From Capitulum mitella (lineage: Eukaryota > Arthropoda > Thecostraca > Pollicipedomorpha > Pollicipedidae), in contig CP099848.1 in NCBI GenBank assembly GCA_030062745.1, forward strand, positions 11,367,501 through 11,431,500: a stretch of 64,000 nt of DNA. The letters run 5' to 3'. The notes beneath the pieces are model-generated. The model did no database searches, was not told the DNA's origin, and saw only the letters and a program-made list of their open reading frames with translations. Position 1 is the first letter of the stretch. Each line of letters begins with the position of its first letter. Below are positions 13,001-25,474 of this stretch, piece after piece. Made by a program: the position numbers and the translations under genes.

Positions 13001-13822
13001 AGGCAGAGGCGGATTAATAACCTGGAATGAAGGGGAATTTACTTTGAAGTGGTTCTCTCACAATACTGCCATCCGTGTGCGGAAGCGTCACTTCTAAAGG
13101 CCATTCATCAAGATTTGCGGACATGTGGTTTTTCGGCGCGGTCACGAATGTGTTCTTGGGTGTTAAAATACCAGTAAAATGTATCCTGACGAAAGGAACC
13201 ACTTCCTCAACTTGTCACTAGTCGTTTTTCATGCTTAGAGCGCAAAACTCTTCAGCCTTTAAGACAAAACGACGGTTTAATGATCTCAACCTTGTGGGTC
13301 TCGTTCAGCTTACGCGCAATAGACTGTCGCCGGTCAGCTGAATATGGTCTTTGACCCCGCGACTGCTGAGAGCCAATCAGCGTCAAGCATTACATGATTG
13401 TGGATTTGACGCTCAATAATTATTTCATGTGCTTTATATCACGAGCGAAACTTAGTGGTTCTGATTTGGGATGCATAAACAGACTGGAATGATCTAACCA
13501 AGTATGGTTTTCTCGTCGGATTTCGGCCACTTTGTTTTGCTGCTTTTGGATTTTAGGGATTCCCGTAGTTTTTTTTATTTTACATCTATTTCGCGATTTG
13601 TGCGATTTAGCGATTTCCGGCTTGTAATTTACCTGCTTTCTGACTAAACTATTTACAGTACGCATCAACTGACAAAATAAATTTTGGCTATGCGATAAAT
13701 GTAGTACGATGGTTCGGAACGGAGGATATAATTTTTTTTACTGACATGGCGCACCCAGGATGGCCCAGGGGCGTTCATCCTCTTCCAGAACAGAGCAGTG
13801 AAAAGATTATATGAAATGGTTC
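10097..13822. other. No gene recognised; small GC-rich island at 12385-12610
   Basis: Mostly AT-rich sequence. A 126-codon plus frame at 11202-11582 has no recognisable domain. The GC-rich island at 12385-12610 is open on both strands (94-101 codons) with Arg/Ala/Pro-rich translations and no convincing splice-flanked exon. Confidence 0.45.
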
Positions 13823-13834
13823 TGCGCATGCGCG
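13823..13834. promoter_or_regulatory. NRF1-type palindromic site
   Basis: TGCGCATGCGCG matches the NRF1 / Drosophila Ewg-type consensus (YGCGCAYGCGCR) exactly. It sits at the edge of a GC-rich patch (13820-13960). An ATG in strong context (GCCATGG) follows at 13880 on the plus strand but opens only a 27-codon frame. The patch may be a promoter; no downstream gene is visible. Confidence 0.35.
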
Positions 13835-13959
13835 CTCGCAATCACGCTCAAAAACAACGACGCCCGGCGTTGCAGTCGCCATGGGCCGCGCGGTGTCGGC
13901 CGCCGCAGCTAACACCAGACGGCGTCCGGCGGGCGGTCGAAAACGACGAGGTCTCGGAG

Positions 13960-15772
13960 TATAATACTTCTGGACACTTGGTGAAATCAGTTCCAACGGT
14001 CCTGGGGTAGCACAGGTCATAGAATCCACCTGTGCAATTTTTGGATTAATAATCCGAACGGATTAGCAATTACAGGGCTACGAACAGTCCAGATTTCGGT
14101 GGGCTCTGCGTCATTGGTGGGAAATGTGAAAGCCAAGAGCGTTTGCGGTGTTATAGCATCGCCTTATTTCAGACGATACACACAGCTTGCTCCGGAATCA
14201 CGAACAACGGTCCTAGCAGTCGTGGTGACTGAACCTGGTTGATGAAGTTAGCATCCATTATTCCAGGATGATTATAGCCTGGACTGTTATCGCAACGACG
14301 CTTCCCATTAATTCTACTCCCTAGTCGGTAGTGATTCACGCCTGAGTGTTGCTGACTTCAAAAACACCAGGCTGAGATGTCAGTCTTCACCATGATACAA
14401 ATCGGTATGCAGTTTTTATTTGTATATCGCGTCGTCGTCAACATTGAACAATGATTGGCAGAATCTCGATTGTCGGTGCTGCTGCAACTGCTAATCCGTT
14501 CGGTGGACCAACCGGAAAATTCGCAGATGAAATCTATGCACTAGGCTACCCTGAAGCCATGCGAATTGATTTTATGAAGCATTCGGAAGTATTGTTTTCT
14601 TTTATGGCCTGTTAACTGCGGCGGCCGACGCTACACAGCCAATGGAGACTCCATCGTCGGGCGTCGGCATGTTTGCGCTTTAGCATTGCGAGCACGCATG
14701 TTCAGAGCGCTCGACTGAAAATTTTACACGACTATTCTCCTAATACACAGACCAGGGACCAAGCGCTCATACCCTGGCCATGCGCAAGTTTTTTTGCGAA
14801 CCATCCTAAATTATATAGGGCCTTGACTACGTAAATAGCATGCGATAGAACCGTTAGAATGCCAGTACTGTCAAAACAGGCAATGCGTAGCAACGTCAGT
14901 GACTTCTGTAGCATCTGGGTTTTGTTACGTACCTGAGGATATTGGAGCAAGGCAGGATTTTGTGGACCAGGCCAAGCTCAAGCCACTGAAGGTCCCAATC
15001 ATTTAGTGAATTTCAGGCATTGCTTAGCCTATTTTTCTTTCTGCGCAAAGCTCCCGCTGGCAATGTTGTTAAGTTGGCTTGCTCTAGACTCAACAACACT
15101 TGCGCCTGTAATGCGATGTGCTAGTTATAACATTAGTCATACACGGAGAACTGAGTCTCGGTCTGATTATGTGAACACAACTTGCTCTCTTACAATACAT
15201 CTTCTGTGTATGAAATAATATGTACAGATCGTCCCAGGTCATTGTTACAGACCGCTTGCGATACAGTTCATCTTGTACGAAATCATCTGATTTTGCAACA
15301 ACACGATAGTCTCTTTTACATCAGCGCTAGTCTTTGTTGATTTTTCAGATTTAAAGATGACATTTCATGTTCTGAGAATTAGCAATGGTTTAAGCATCTT
15401 GATGTATCACGTATCATACCCGTAGATATGGGAATGCAAGGGAGTACAAGCGTTCATATAATGCCATAGATGACAAGACAATGAAGCCAGCAATGGCTTG
15501 TGTAAATTCGAAAAGGTAATGTAGCCAAAGATACATGCTTTTTTGAAAAATGTTAACATGGCCCGAAAAAATGATGTATTTCAATATTATACATCAAATA
15601 CCCAGCAATAACATACAGTAGCACTTATCCTCTGAGCTTTGTAGATATGTTGGGGCAGGACTGCATGTGTTATGGAAGTAAGCATTGACTTGACAACTGT
15701 GATGTTAAAAAGTTGGGGATGCACTAAGCAATGGGTTGGGAATGCGCATTTTATCGTTGGGATGCAAGTGCA

Positions 15773-15774
<2 letters not shown>
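13960..15774. other. No gene recognised
   Basis: AT-rich sequence with only short frames (72 codons or fewer) and no domain signal. Confidence 0.5.
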
Positions 15775-15775
<1 letters not shown>

Positions 15776-15813
<38 letters not shown>

Positions 15814-15890
15814 ACGTTTTATATATATATATATAATACATCTTATATTTCTATTACATGTATTATATATCATATAATATATGATATGTT

Positions 15891-15943
<53 letters not shown>
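15776..15943. repeat. Compound microsatellite (CT)n then (AT)n
   Basis: A (CT)16-type run at 15776-15807 is followed by AT-rich sequence. Long (AT)n runs lie at 15819-15835 and 15895-15943. Open frames through it are repeat translations. Confidence 0.92.
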
Positions 15944-15945
<2 letters not shown>

Positions 15946-15949
15946 GTTC

Positions 15950-18900
15950 ATCCATGTTTTAAATACGGTTTTGCAAAGAAAGAATAAAAAATGTAGGCCC
16001 GGAAGACAAAAATATCACTATGAAGAAATGAAAAACCAGCGGTTGGGAGAAGTTAAACACGTCTGTTAGTAAGGGCTCTTACTGCCCGAAATGACCACGA
16101 TGATAAGTTATATGACGTCCATAAAAGGGAAACAATATTGACGCCTTTGTGGCGAACTGAACAGCATCATGGTTGTCTCTGCGCCGCCCAAAAGTGAGAA
16201 ATCGTTGCCTCCTGTTGCAGCATGTGGCAACTGAGTGGCGTCTCTATTTAGATCATCAAATTACAGCTGACGCATCGCAAATCGATTTCCAATGTAATAA
16301 TGACGTGACAAGGTTAAAGGACTCAAATGGCAAAGAGCAGAGCCAGAAACATTGGCAACATCTTGCGCAATAAGGAAAGCAGGGCCAACGGGACAGCGTA
16401 GTGGGACGAATTTCGCTAGGTGTTGTTTTTGCTTTAACAAGAATTGTAATGGTAAGTTAATTTCCTCACACAAAGCAGCTGGAGCAGCTATCGTCGGTAT
16501 GCCAAACTACAGGACAGTCGCGGCCGTGCAAGAGCCGTGAAAACGCAAAACCTGTAGAGATGACGGCGAATTTCGCTTTTTCAGCCACAGCTGAGCCAAT
16601 GTCAGCTGAAGAGCTGAGAAGTTGGACCATCAGTCAGAAAAGTGGACTGCTTGGTGAAAAAGAAGACAGGCAAAACAAGACAAATCACCCAAAATTAGAA
16701 AACGAATTTAGAAATTTAGTTGGATCAGACAAAATCCCAGCAGTAAGTGGGTGACTGCTGCAGTAACAATGACTACGTTGGATGGCGAAGACAGCAGACT
16801 TCAGAATCATTAGACGGGAGTGCGTTTAGAAGGAGTAAGGCGGAAGATGACTGGATATTTTCAATCATCTTGTGCAGATAAACATTCTCACCAGAACAGA
16901 AGAAGAAGCACGATGATTCGGCCCAGCGTGAACGCGGGTACCCTCTCTATCATTGACGCGGAAACATCGGGAAGTCCGACCAGGCACAAGGAAAGGTTCG
17001 CCGGGTTCGCCGGGAAAGCCGTCTGACATGTGAACCTGGCGCGGCTCCAGATGATCGGGACCGTCAACATCTGCCCGCCGTTGAACAACGCTCGCGAGAA
17101 CAAAGCGGCACCGCCGGCCAGGGCCGGGGCCGGAGATCGGCGTCGATCGCTCGCCGACGATTCCGGCGGTATCGATCGGTCACAAAACGTCTACCGCGCG
17201 TTTCCGGGCCCGACGAGGAAAAACGGCAAAATCTCGTTATGCTGAGAGGGAGGGGAGAGAGAGCGAGGTAAGGAGGGGGCATAACAGGGAAAACTTGCTT
17301 GGGTTCAATAGATTTTTGTATTGCCATCGTGTAATATTGCGCTTCGTCGTGTTTGCATTTGTTTTGCATCGTGTTCCTGGCCTTTCCTGTCCAAATTTTG
17401 TCACCTTATCTTTGCGCTACTCAACGGTGTGACAACGGCACAACGCCAAAACCGCGATTAAAATCAGGTCCTACCAGCGCAGCACGACCATGCACTACAC
17501 GGAGCTCTATCCGACAAATTTGAGGCTGTCCTTTAAAATTGGCGTTGAGTTCAGAGTCAACAATGGCGAAAGTCATATGCTACATATCATGGGCACCATG
17601 AGACAAGCCACGACAATCCACACAGAAGGAGCGAACAGTCCAGCTGACTGCCCTGCAGCCACCGATAACGTCCAAGGGACCGTGACTCCGTGATGTCTGA
17701 CGGAAACAGCCGATGATGCGAGAATTCCCTATCTCGGAAGCCTGATCTCTTGTCATTACAAGCGGACAGACTAATTCTCTGACGAATCGAATTCCCCAGC
17801 GCCTCTGATGGGCTTCTGGGCGACAGACCGGAAACGTCTGCACCCCGCACATTGAACGACCTTCCCAGCAAAGCGCTCCACCGCTTCGGCCAAACGATCA
17901 GGCTCGGGAAACGTAAAATAAAGTAAAGCCGTAGATCGGGAAAAAATCAGCCATAACCGTCGTTTCTTACGCAGGTAGCAAGCGAATGCCGACTGCGTGC
18001 TGAGCCAGCTCTTCGGAGAGCAGCCCTTATGAGAAACCGCCTGATATGTTGTCTGCGGTAGGAGTACCGAAGAGAGCGGATCGGACGGCCAGCTGAAGCA
18101 GTCTGTCCTGAAGACGAAGGAGAAAGAACTCCGCTACCAACCTCTGTCTGGAGGCGAGTTTGGGACGGCCTGAATGAAGCGTATATCTTCCCAGAAACGT
18201 GCGCTGAAGAACATTGGAGCTATGGAGGCCACTGCGCCTGACATTGAGGGCCTTCTCTAAATTGATGGGATGAAACCCACTGTCGACACTCATACCACGA
18301 TTTCTTCTAGCCGGTGTGTGGCAAATCGGAAAGCGCCTGATGTTTTTGAAATCGCGTAGACGAAGCCTTTGACAGGATGCCTTGAAAATGTTTTTGAACG
18401 GAAGAAAGTTAAAAAATGCAATGTCAGCAATACGAAGAATGACGCCCGAGGAAAATAATGTTCCTGTGCAACACGCCCATGTCTAAAATCAACCAAAGGC
18501 AAAGTATGTGGCCAATTGAAGTGTCTTCTAAGGACTTCAAGAATTTATGTGCCACACCATAATTCATGAAATGGCCAGAGACTTTTGGATCCTCGAGTTA
18601 TACAGCTCAGACGGCGACACATTTCAGATTATCATAGCTCATCCGACATCATTAGTATTACAACATCATCATTCGGTATTCCTCACCGGTTGCACCAGGT
18701 ACCAGGACATAACTATGAATCAGTGGTGCGAAAAGAATTTGCAGCAGACTCGCTGTAAATAAAAACGCTGATCAAGTCAAGATTAGTTTGACATCAAGGG
18801 CAATGCTGGAGAGCTTCAATAAACCCTTTGTCAGTCACCTGGCTATGCACACCATATACAAAACAAACTCAACAGGAATAACATCAACATACACGCCTGC

Positions 18901-19718
18901 TGTTCCTGGTAACCTATTCTGCAACACGGAGACCTCACACAAAGCTTCTGGAAAGCCAGTGCTCGACACAGAGTGACTCTATCGGTAAGTCGGAGTGACT
19001 CTGCCTGTGGGTCGGCACAAAGAAGCTGGTAGAGGATCTGCATGTTCTTGGAGGACTGGCGATGCTTTGCGTTTGGACGGGAAGACTAATGATTTTTAGG
19101 GAAGATAACAGAGAAGGCCAAACATTTTCAAAGGTAATAAATGAAACACCTGAGCGCATCTGTAGATAAATATCCTGAAGGATCATCATGCATATGAATT
19201 CACAATAGACATAGCTCCAGTCTCGCTGGGTGGAACTTCCTTCTACTGCGGGGAGAGAGAAAAACGGAACCACGCATCATCTGACCCGTAGACGAAGCCG
19301 GAGTTTCGCAATAAACCGAACGCAGGTCGTTACAAGTGAACACGATTCAGCGATATGCCTTTTCCTACTGGAACAGAGGCCGGCCTATCGGTCAACAGAG
19401 TCATTCCAAAATGACACATTTAGAGCAGCGACTGGTCTGTCTCTGCTCTCCGCCCCCAGCAGGCGACAGTGAGCCGTCCCTACTAACTACCAAAAACCAG
19501 TCTACAGATGCAGACCCGCATCTGGCTGTCGGCAGAATCGCCCCCGCATCAGCAGCCTTCGCTCTGTGCGGATGGTTCGCCTCTGCCGCCGGGAGCCTGA
19601 CCGGCTCCGTCCTCCGGAGCCTCCTCCTCTCGCGGCTGTCAGCGGCCAGGCGGTCTGCCGCTCCCGGATTGCCTCATCTCTCGGCGATCCCTGCTCGGGA
19701 CTCCCTGGGGCGTTATTA
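15950..19718. other. No gene recognised; GC-rich patch at 16915-17225
   Basis: No frame in this stretch shows a recognisable family. The GC-rich patch at 16915-17225 is open on both strands with low-complexity translations. If the exon at 19752-20071 begins a minus-strand gene, this stretch is its first intron. Confidence 0.45.
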
Positions 19719-19731
19719 CCCCCCCCCCCCC
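19719..19731. repeat. Homopolymer C run (13)
   Basis: Thirteen consecutive C on the plus strand (G on the minus strand), about 20 bases inside the intron that follows the exon at 19752-20071. Such a G-run just downstream of a donor could influence splicing. Confidence 0.9.
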
Positions 19732-19751
19732 ATCGCTGCTGGCGGACTTAC

Positions 19752-20071
19752 CTGCTCGGATGCGGCGAGGGCGAGCGAGACACGCCCGGGCTGCACGGGC
19801 TGTGCGGGCTGCGCGGGCTGCGAGGGCTGCGTGGGCTGCGGGGCGTGCGCGGGCTGGGCGACCGGCCTCGCGCCGAACCCATGGCGGACGGCGCCGTGTT
19901 GGCGCGCGTGGCCCGCGACAGGTGGAACGGCTGCGGACTGCGCGGACTGCGCGGGCTGCAGCGGCTCTCCTCCAGCTGCTGCAGCGCCTCGTTCAGCGCC
20001 AGGTTCGAGCTGGACGAGCGGTAGCTGTTCTTCATGATCTCGAAGTCGTCCTGGTCGGAGGAGGCCGCCAT
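19752..20071 (-). CDS. First coding exon of an unrecognised protein with SPR repeats
   Basis: On the minus strand an ATG in strong context (GCCATGG) at 20071 opens 106 codons plus two bases, ending at the consensus donor AG|GTAAGT (intron starts at 19751). The peptide begins MAASSDQDDFEIMKNSYRSS. It continues with a probably helical LALNEALQQLEE segment, then low-complexity SPR/SPRSPRSP repeats built from 9-base DNA units. These are potential sites for proline-directed kinases. An in-frame ATG three codons upstream (20080) has poor context. The frame stays open far upstream (to 20596), so the true start could lie further 5'. I do not recognise the protein; a cytoplasmic or cytoskeletal regulatory protein would fit its composition. 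Codons are strongly GC-ending. Confidence 0.62.
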
Positions 20072-20600
20072 GGCGCACATGGACCGCTGTCGCAGCGCCG
20101 GGCCTGGTCGGGCGCCGCGGTCGGGCGCAGGCAAGCTACGGGCGCGGCGGGGACGCTGTTCACGGGCGCACCGCCGCAGAGCGCGCGCGCCGCTGCCGTC
20201 CTCGGGAGGCGTCGCCGCCGACTGAGTCGCCGGCGTCGACGCCGACGGTGCGCCGCCTACGCGGCACCTGGCGGGCGGCGCTGTCGGGCGCGTCGACTCT
20301 GGCCGCGGGGTTTGCTCCGAGGTTTGCTCCGAGTGCTGCTGTCGTTCGCAGCGCCTGCGGGAACGAGCGGCTCGCCCGGCGCCCGCGGACCGTGCAGCCG
20401 GGCGGTCCGGGACTCCGCCCGGTGTCCGGGCGGAGTCCCAGGAACGGTGCCCTGAAGCAGCCGGCAGCCTCGCCTCCGACCCCGGCCTGGACCGTCCCGC
20501 CGCCAGTCCGTCGGACCCACACGCCAAACGAGCCAAATCCAGGTCTGATGTGCTGAAACGGATCCAGGACCAGGCCCACCCGACCAGGACGAGCATCGGC
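20072..20600 (-). other. GC-rich 5' region of the gene starting at 20071
   Basis: A CpG-rich block, densest at 20080-20480, lies immediately upstream (minus strand) of the proposed start codon. It probably holds the 5' untranslated region and promoter. Open frames on both strands here (up to 231 codons plus, 282 minus) are Arg/Ala/Pro-rich, and I treat them as composition artefacts, except that an N-terminal extension of the downstream protein cannot be excluded. Confidence 0.4.
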
Positions 20601-23600
20601 CCTTACCCGTCCTCACACGATGGGCCTCGGTCCATGTCCGTCCTGACGGGACAAGTCTCAGCTCAGATCCGTCTTGCTGGTGTGGATCTGAACGGATCTG
20701 AATGGAACTCGGTCCGGCCCGCTTCTGCAGCCATTGATGAGTCACTGATGATATTTCACGAGTAAGCGAAACGGCTCCCTTCAGATATCTCTTTTTAGGA
20801 CGTGTTTCGGCAACGTTTTTTAGGAGACCTTGCATCATAGCTGGCCTGGTTTATTGCACAGAATTGTAGATCTCGTGGTAAAGAGACGGTGCTGGTTTTC
20901 TGTTGACTACGCAGAAAATACTCCGAACATTTCTTTTTTCTTGGGAGGCATGACAGCAGAGTTTCAGGCATCAATCTAGTTAAAAAACAACAATGGATTG
21001 GTTTGCGGGTAAAGTGAACGATTCAGAGAGCACATTGCACTGAATTGTGCGTAGTTTTTGAAACCATTTCAATCCGCGTTAGGTATCTGCGGCAAGGTAA
21101 ATGTGTGAATTTCAACACGGCTGTAGGCGGTGGCCGTCACCACAATGATTTTCCCAGGACCGATTCTAGAATTATTGATGGTGCGTGCTACGGCTGTCGC
21201 TATGGGACGTATGGTAGCTTTGCATTATTCATGCCCATCGCCTTGGTTTGGAGGGGCGGACACGTGAAACTTAACGACCACTTGTGTATAAAACAAAACA
21301 CGTGACAAATAATACTTTCGTGTACACTACCTTACACTAGAAACACCTTGGTGCTAAAGCCACGAGAGGCATCCTGTCTTTTAAGCGCAAGCCTGAAACT
21401 GCAGTGATCTGATCGAGTCTGAGCCCTCAGACAAAGGACTAGAACAGCCACTCAGACCCAGAAAACTCTGGGGTCGGTGGGGTGGCATGCCTCTGGTGAT
21501 CAGACCTCAGCCGATTAGAGGACGTGACACCCTGCCGGACACGTCCATCAGGCTGATTACGCTCAATTCCATGATTGGCATGCCCAGAAAAAGTCAATAA
21601 GTTTGGAGCACGGCATCCCCGGCACATGCCCAAGCAATTCATTGCTGTGCTGTGGTTTCTCTGAGTTTGTGGGAGTCCTGTCTGATCACCTTTTATCTCG
21701 AAACAACGTAACGTGAATAAGATTTGATGTTCTGATGGTACAATATTGGAGGTGACAGTAAGCTTAATGGTAACCTTGTACCCAGAGCCATATTTTGGCA
21801 TCCACAGACATGTGTGCATAGGTGCGCAACAGACTCGCTCTGCCGTAAAAACCGACGGCAGGACGCTGAAATCAGCAAATTTTGCCATTATGCTATCTGC
21901 GATATTATGCTATTCATTACATACATGAGATGTCTAACGTGGAAACCGGTAAAGCTTTAAATTTTGGAATTCGGCCAAAGTTATATTTTCTTCTGATTGA
22001 TTTTCGCTCGCAACTCGCTGAAAATCCAAAAAGGGCACTATTGTCGCTGACGAGATCTTAGAATTGGCTTCACGGGACAGAATATTATTATTGACGGTGA
22101 TGCCATATGGCTCCCACGCCTCGCCATAAGGGACTGATCAAAACAATTAATTAGTTATTTGGACCCCGAAAATCGTCTGCTGGCCTCGTAGTAAACAGCC
22201 TTACTGAAACTCGAGCTGTGAGGTATGCCTGTGCTGTCTGAGACTGAGTCTTAGTCTCAGTTGTATCAACACACATCGCTTTGAAAATAAACAGTTTGCA
22301 TTTAAGAATATATTTCGACCATAGAATTCACGTGACGGGCATATGCGACTTGATGCGGGTTACTATTCCACCGCAAGGAACAAAAGGATGGTACGATTAC
22401 GTCTTACAAAAACTGGTCTCTGATGACATCAAACATCAACCTTTCCACCAGAGACATACGTTCTCACACCAGCCCTCTCGTGACGTGGCATGTTGCCGTT
22501 CCTTCGGAAGACAAACAGGTGAAGGAAAAGCAAACACAAGCCGGAGCTAATTGGTTCAAGCGAGACGTATTTGCACATTATGCCGCAACGGAATAGGTCG
22601 TGAACACCTTCGGGCGTGGCCGACAATTTCAGAAAACTGTCTGATAAGGCTTTCAGCTCTGTTTCCATTGGTTTCCATAGAAACTTCCGTAATAAACAAG
22701 GCGAAGGGCCTTTAGCAGGATGGAAAAGGGCAACGACATTCTGTCTCAACAATTAAACAGGATATCGACGAGGAGGCACAGACCATCAGAGTCGGTGGAC
22801 AGCCCATACCTTGACATCAGCTTCCATTTGACATCATTCATTTAAGCGGATGCCGCATTTTCCACCAAAATTGAAAAGTAGTTTTGTGTACAGGTGACAT
22901 GTATTAAATTTCGTCTTCAACGAAGGTAAAAGTTCTTGAAAGATTTTGCTTTATTCATGATAACGTTTTTCGTAAACAATTTTTTGAAACGCCTAGAAGA
23001 GACGTGTATTCCCTTGCATTCATTATCCGGATCAGCGAATCTCCATTGTCATGAGCTAGAGCTATTCCTCGTCAATTTCACGACCACTTCCTGTAATGTT
23101 TTAGCTGCAATAAATGCCACGATAACGATACTAGTTTCCCCTGGATCTTCAAAAGCAATATCCACAGAGGATATAACTTACAACCCATATTTCCGTCATC
23201 AGATCAGGAAGATCGTTTAGCATACGTTATTACACCGTGGCTTTGCATCTTTGCAGCTGTTGCTCAAAGGCAGACATTCCTCGCAACAGTGAAACGCGTT
23301 GTAAGTCCCTGGCAATGTTGTCGATCTGTAGTGTTGGTTGCGTGAGTGCCTCGTTTGTGGACCCGTCACACTTAGCACGACATGCTTGGCCAAGTTGCGA
23401 CTTCATAGGGATCTCTGCAATAGACAGCGTATAACTGCAGAACTGGAAATATTTTTCCTGAAATGTTACGATATTTATTTTATATATTTTACGCACATCG
23501 TCGTGTCATGGGTGTATGAACAGGAGCTATGTCTAGTTGGCTTCTGGCTGGGGAGTAAATGTACGCGGAACATTTAGGTATGCAACTTGTGAGTGCAATT

Positions 23601-24248
23601 CTTATCGTTTGGTATCCTACACAATCAGCTTAAATTGCTTACAAACGAAGACGTACATCTTGGTTAGAAGTATTTCAGACTAGCAACGCACCATTCATGT
23701 GCTCAAGCCAGGTCGAACAAAGTTAAGTGGTCAGTTACGGATGTATCGCTGGTGGGCCTGGGCGTTAATCATGACGTGACCATCTTACCTGATGCGTTTC
23801 ATTGGTTGATTTATCTTTCGTCTGATTCTTATAGCGTCACGCGCCAATCCAGCCTAACATACCTTCTTCCCTCCTTGAAACATTAGGACGAGAAAAACAG
23901 TAACATCATTCCAAATCCGCGTTATCAGTTCGGGTGAACGAAACATTGATTTCATCTGGAAGAAAGTTAACTTCCTACTTTTTCAGAACGTAGTATTTCG
24001 TACTTACGAGTACTAAAGATGCCATGTAGCGAATGTCTGACAACGTTCAAGTTTCTGGACTAGTTTTCTCTGCCACTTCCGTAAAAAAATGTGAACAAGG
24101 TAGTTCTTGACCAATCCTGGCAAACTTCGGGTCAAAATGTAGCGGATGACATTGGCTTTCGTATACGACTAAAATGGATAAGGTTCACATGAAATATACC
24201 ATGCTGAGCAATAAAGCTGGAAAATGGCCAAAATCACCATTTCGCGAG
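20601..24248. other. No gene recognised
   Basis: Mostly unique AT-richer sequence. A 149-codon minus frame at 21439-21888 starts with ATG but has no domain, signal peptide or splice context that I recognise. Nothing else is supportable. Confidence 0.45.
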
Positions 24249-25474
24249 TTAACCCGCGCACGACCGTCGGTCCGTCCCGAACACCGGCGACTGGGGGGGC
24301 AGTTGACTGCCCCCCCTCTAACTCGCGAACGGTTGGTCGCACGATAAAAATAAGCATACCGTTGGAAAGCCTGTGACGAGTAGAGCTCGAAACTGGTCTC
24401 ATTTTGAGTTTTAGATAATATTTAAGCCAATTTACGCCCTATATATGTTTTTCTCATAGCCGACTGCATGAGACCGAGAAATGGCCTGAATCTCAAGGAC
24501 TGTGACTAATAACGCATAGGTAAAGGCACCAGCGCACAAGTAAATGTCTGCGGATGCCGATACACGTCTAATTCCCCCAGATTTGTTCAATATATACGCC
24601 GAAACGTTGAGTTAAAGACACCGTAATTCTCCCGTCAGCCGTCCAGTGTGCGCCGCGGCCGTATGCGGTACCAAATTGACGGAAACTAATTTTGGCGTTC
24701 CTTTATTTTTGCGAAAAAAGACAATCTATGTAAATTTTATTGATCTTGGTGGTTCTTGTGATGGTTTCTCGTGCTTAAATTTTGGAAAAATTTATTAGTT
24801 ATCAATGTACAAAGTTGGCGGAGCTTTATTCGCGAGAGCCTGTTTATTTCCAGAATATGCTACTTTTTCAAACTTTTTGAGGTTCCTGGTATTAATTACG
24901 TCTGCGCACGCTAGTTCTGCCATTTTCTACCCATTCTGAGTAATTCATCGTCGATTTTGACGGTGGTACATTTTGGCCCACTACAGTTATTCGTGACCTG
25001 ACCTCAGGTCAATGGCTGGAAGTCACTGATACTTTGCCCAATGACGGTAACCAGATGTCTGCTTCATTCCACAGTAAAAATGTTATGGAATGTTCCGTCA
25101 ATTTCCGAAAAAAATGGCGATATGTCTTAAAAATGGGCTTGACCTTAGGTCAATGACCCGAAAATTTCCGAAAAACCTGAGATAGCAGATTTGTTGCATC
25201 TATCACGATCACTAATCCCTGAAAGTATTATTGAAATATCTTGTTTTACGAAAAAGTTAGAGGGCGCTAAACTTTTTTTGACATAGGTCTGTTGGACCTG
25301 ACCTAGGTTAGGCACCTGACGTGACCTGAGGTCAAAATTTTGATACAAGATGTAAAATTGATGGAGCAAAACGTACACAAAGTTTCGTGGATCTGTGTTT
25401 GTTGGTTCTCTCGCAATCCCAGAAAAACCTCAGGGGGGGCAGTCAACTGCCCCCCCCAGTCGGGGACGGGTTAA
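24249..25474. mobile_element. TTAA-flanked element with long G-tract terminal hairpins (piggyBac-MITE-like)
   Basis: TTAA occurs at 24249-24252 and 25471-25474. Reading inward from each TTAA, both ends begin CCCG. They share GACTGGGGGGG followed by CAGTTGACTGCCCCCC, a palindrome able to form a perfect G/C-stemmed hairpin (24293-24316 and 25433-25457). The left arm has extra sequence between CCCG and the hairpin. Just inside the hairpins both ends show further weak similarity. The interior is about 1.2 kb without a transposase and carries several AGGTCA / TGACCT half-sites (24996-25335). TTAA plus CCC tips point to a piggyBac-derived non-autonomous element. Confidence 0.62.

Noticed and set aside
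15751-16069. Frames made of YIYIYI strings
   Set aside because: Translations of the (AT)n microsatellite.
19336-20037. 233-codon plus-strand frame
   Set aside because: It is antisense to the splice-supported exon at 19752-20071, and its Cys/Gly-rich part is the reverse reading of the 9-base SPR repeats.
21439-21888. 149-codon minus-strand frame
   Set aside because: Starts with ATG but has no recognisable domain, splice context or coding-like composition; kept only as a remark.
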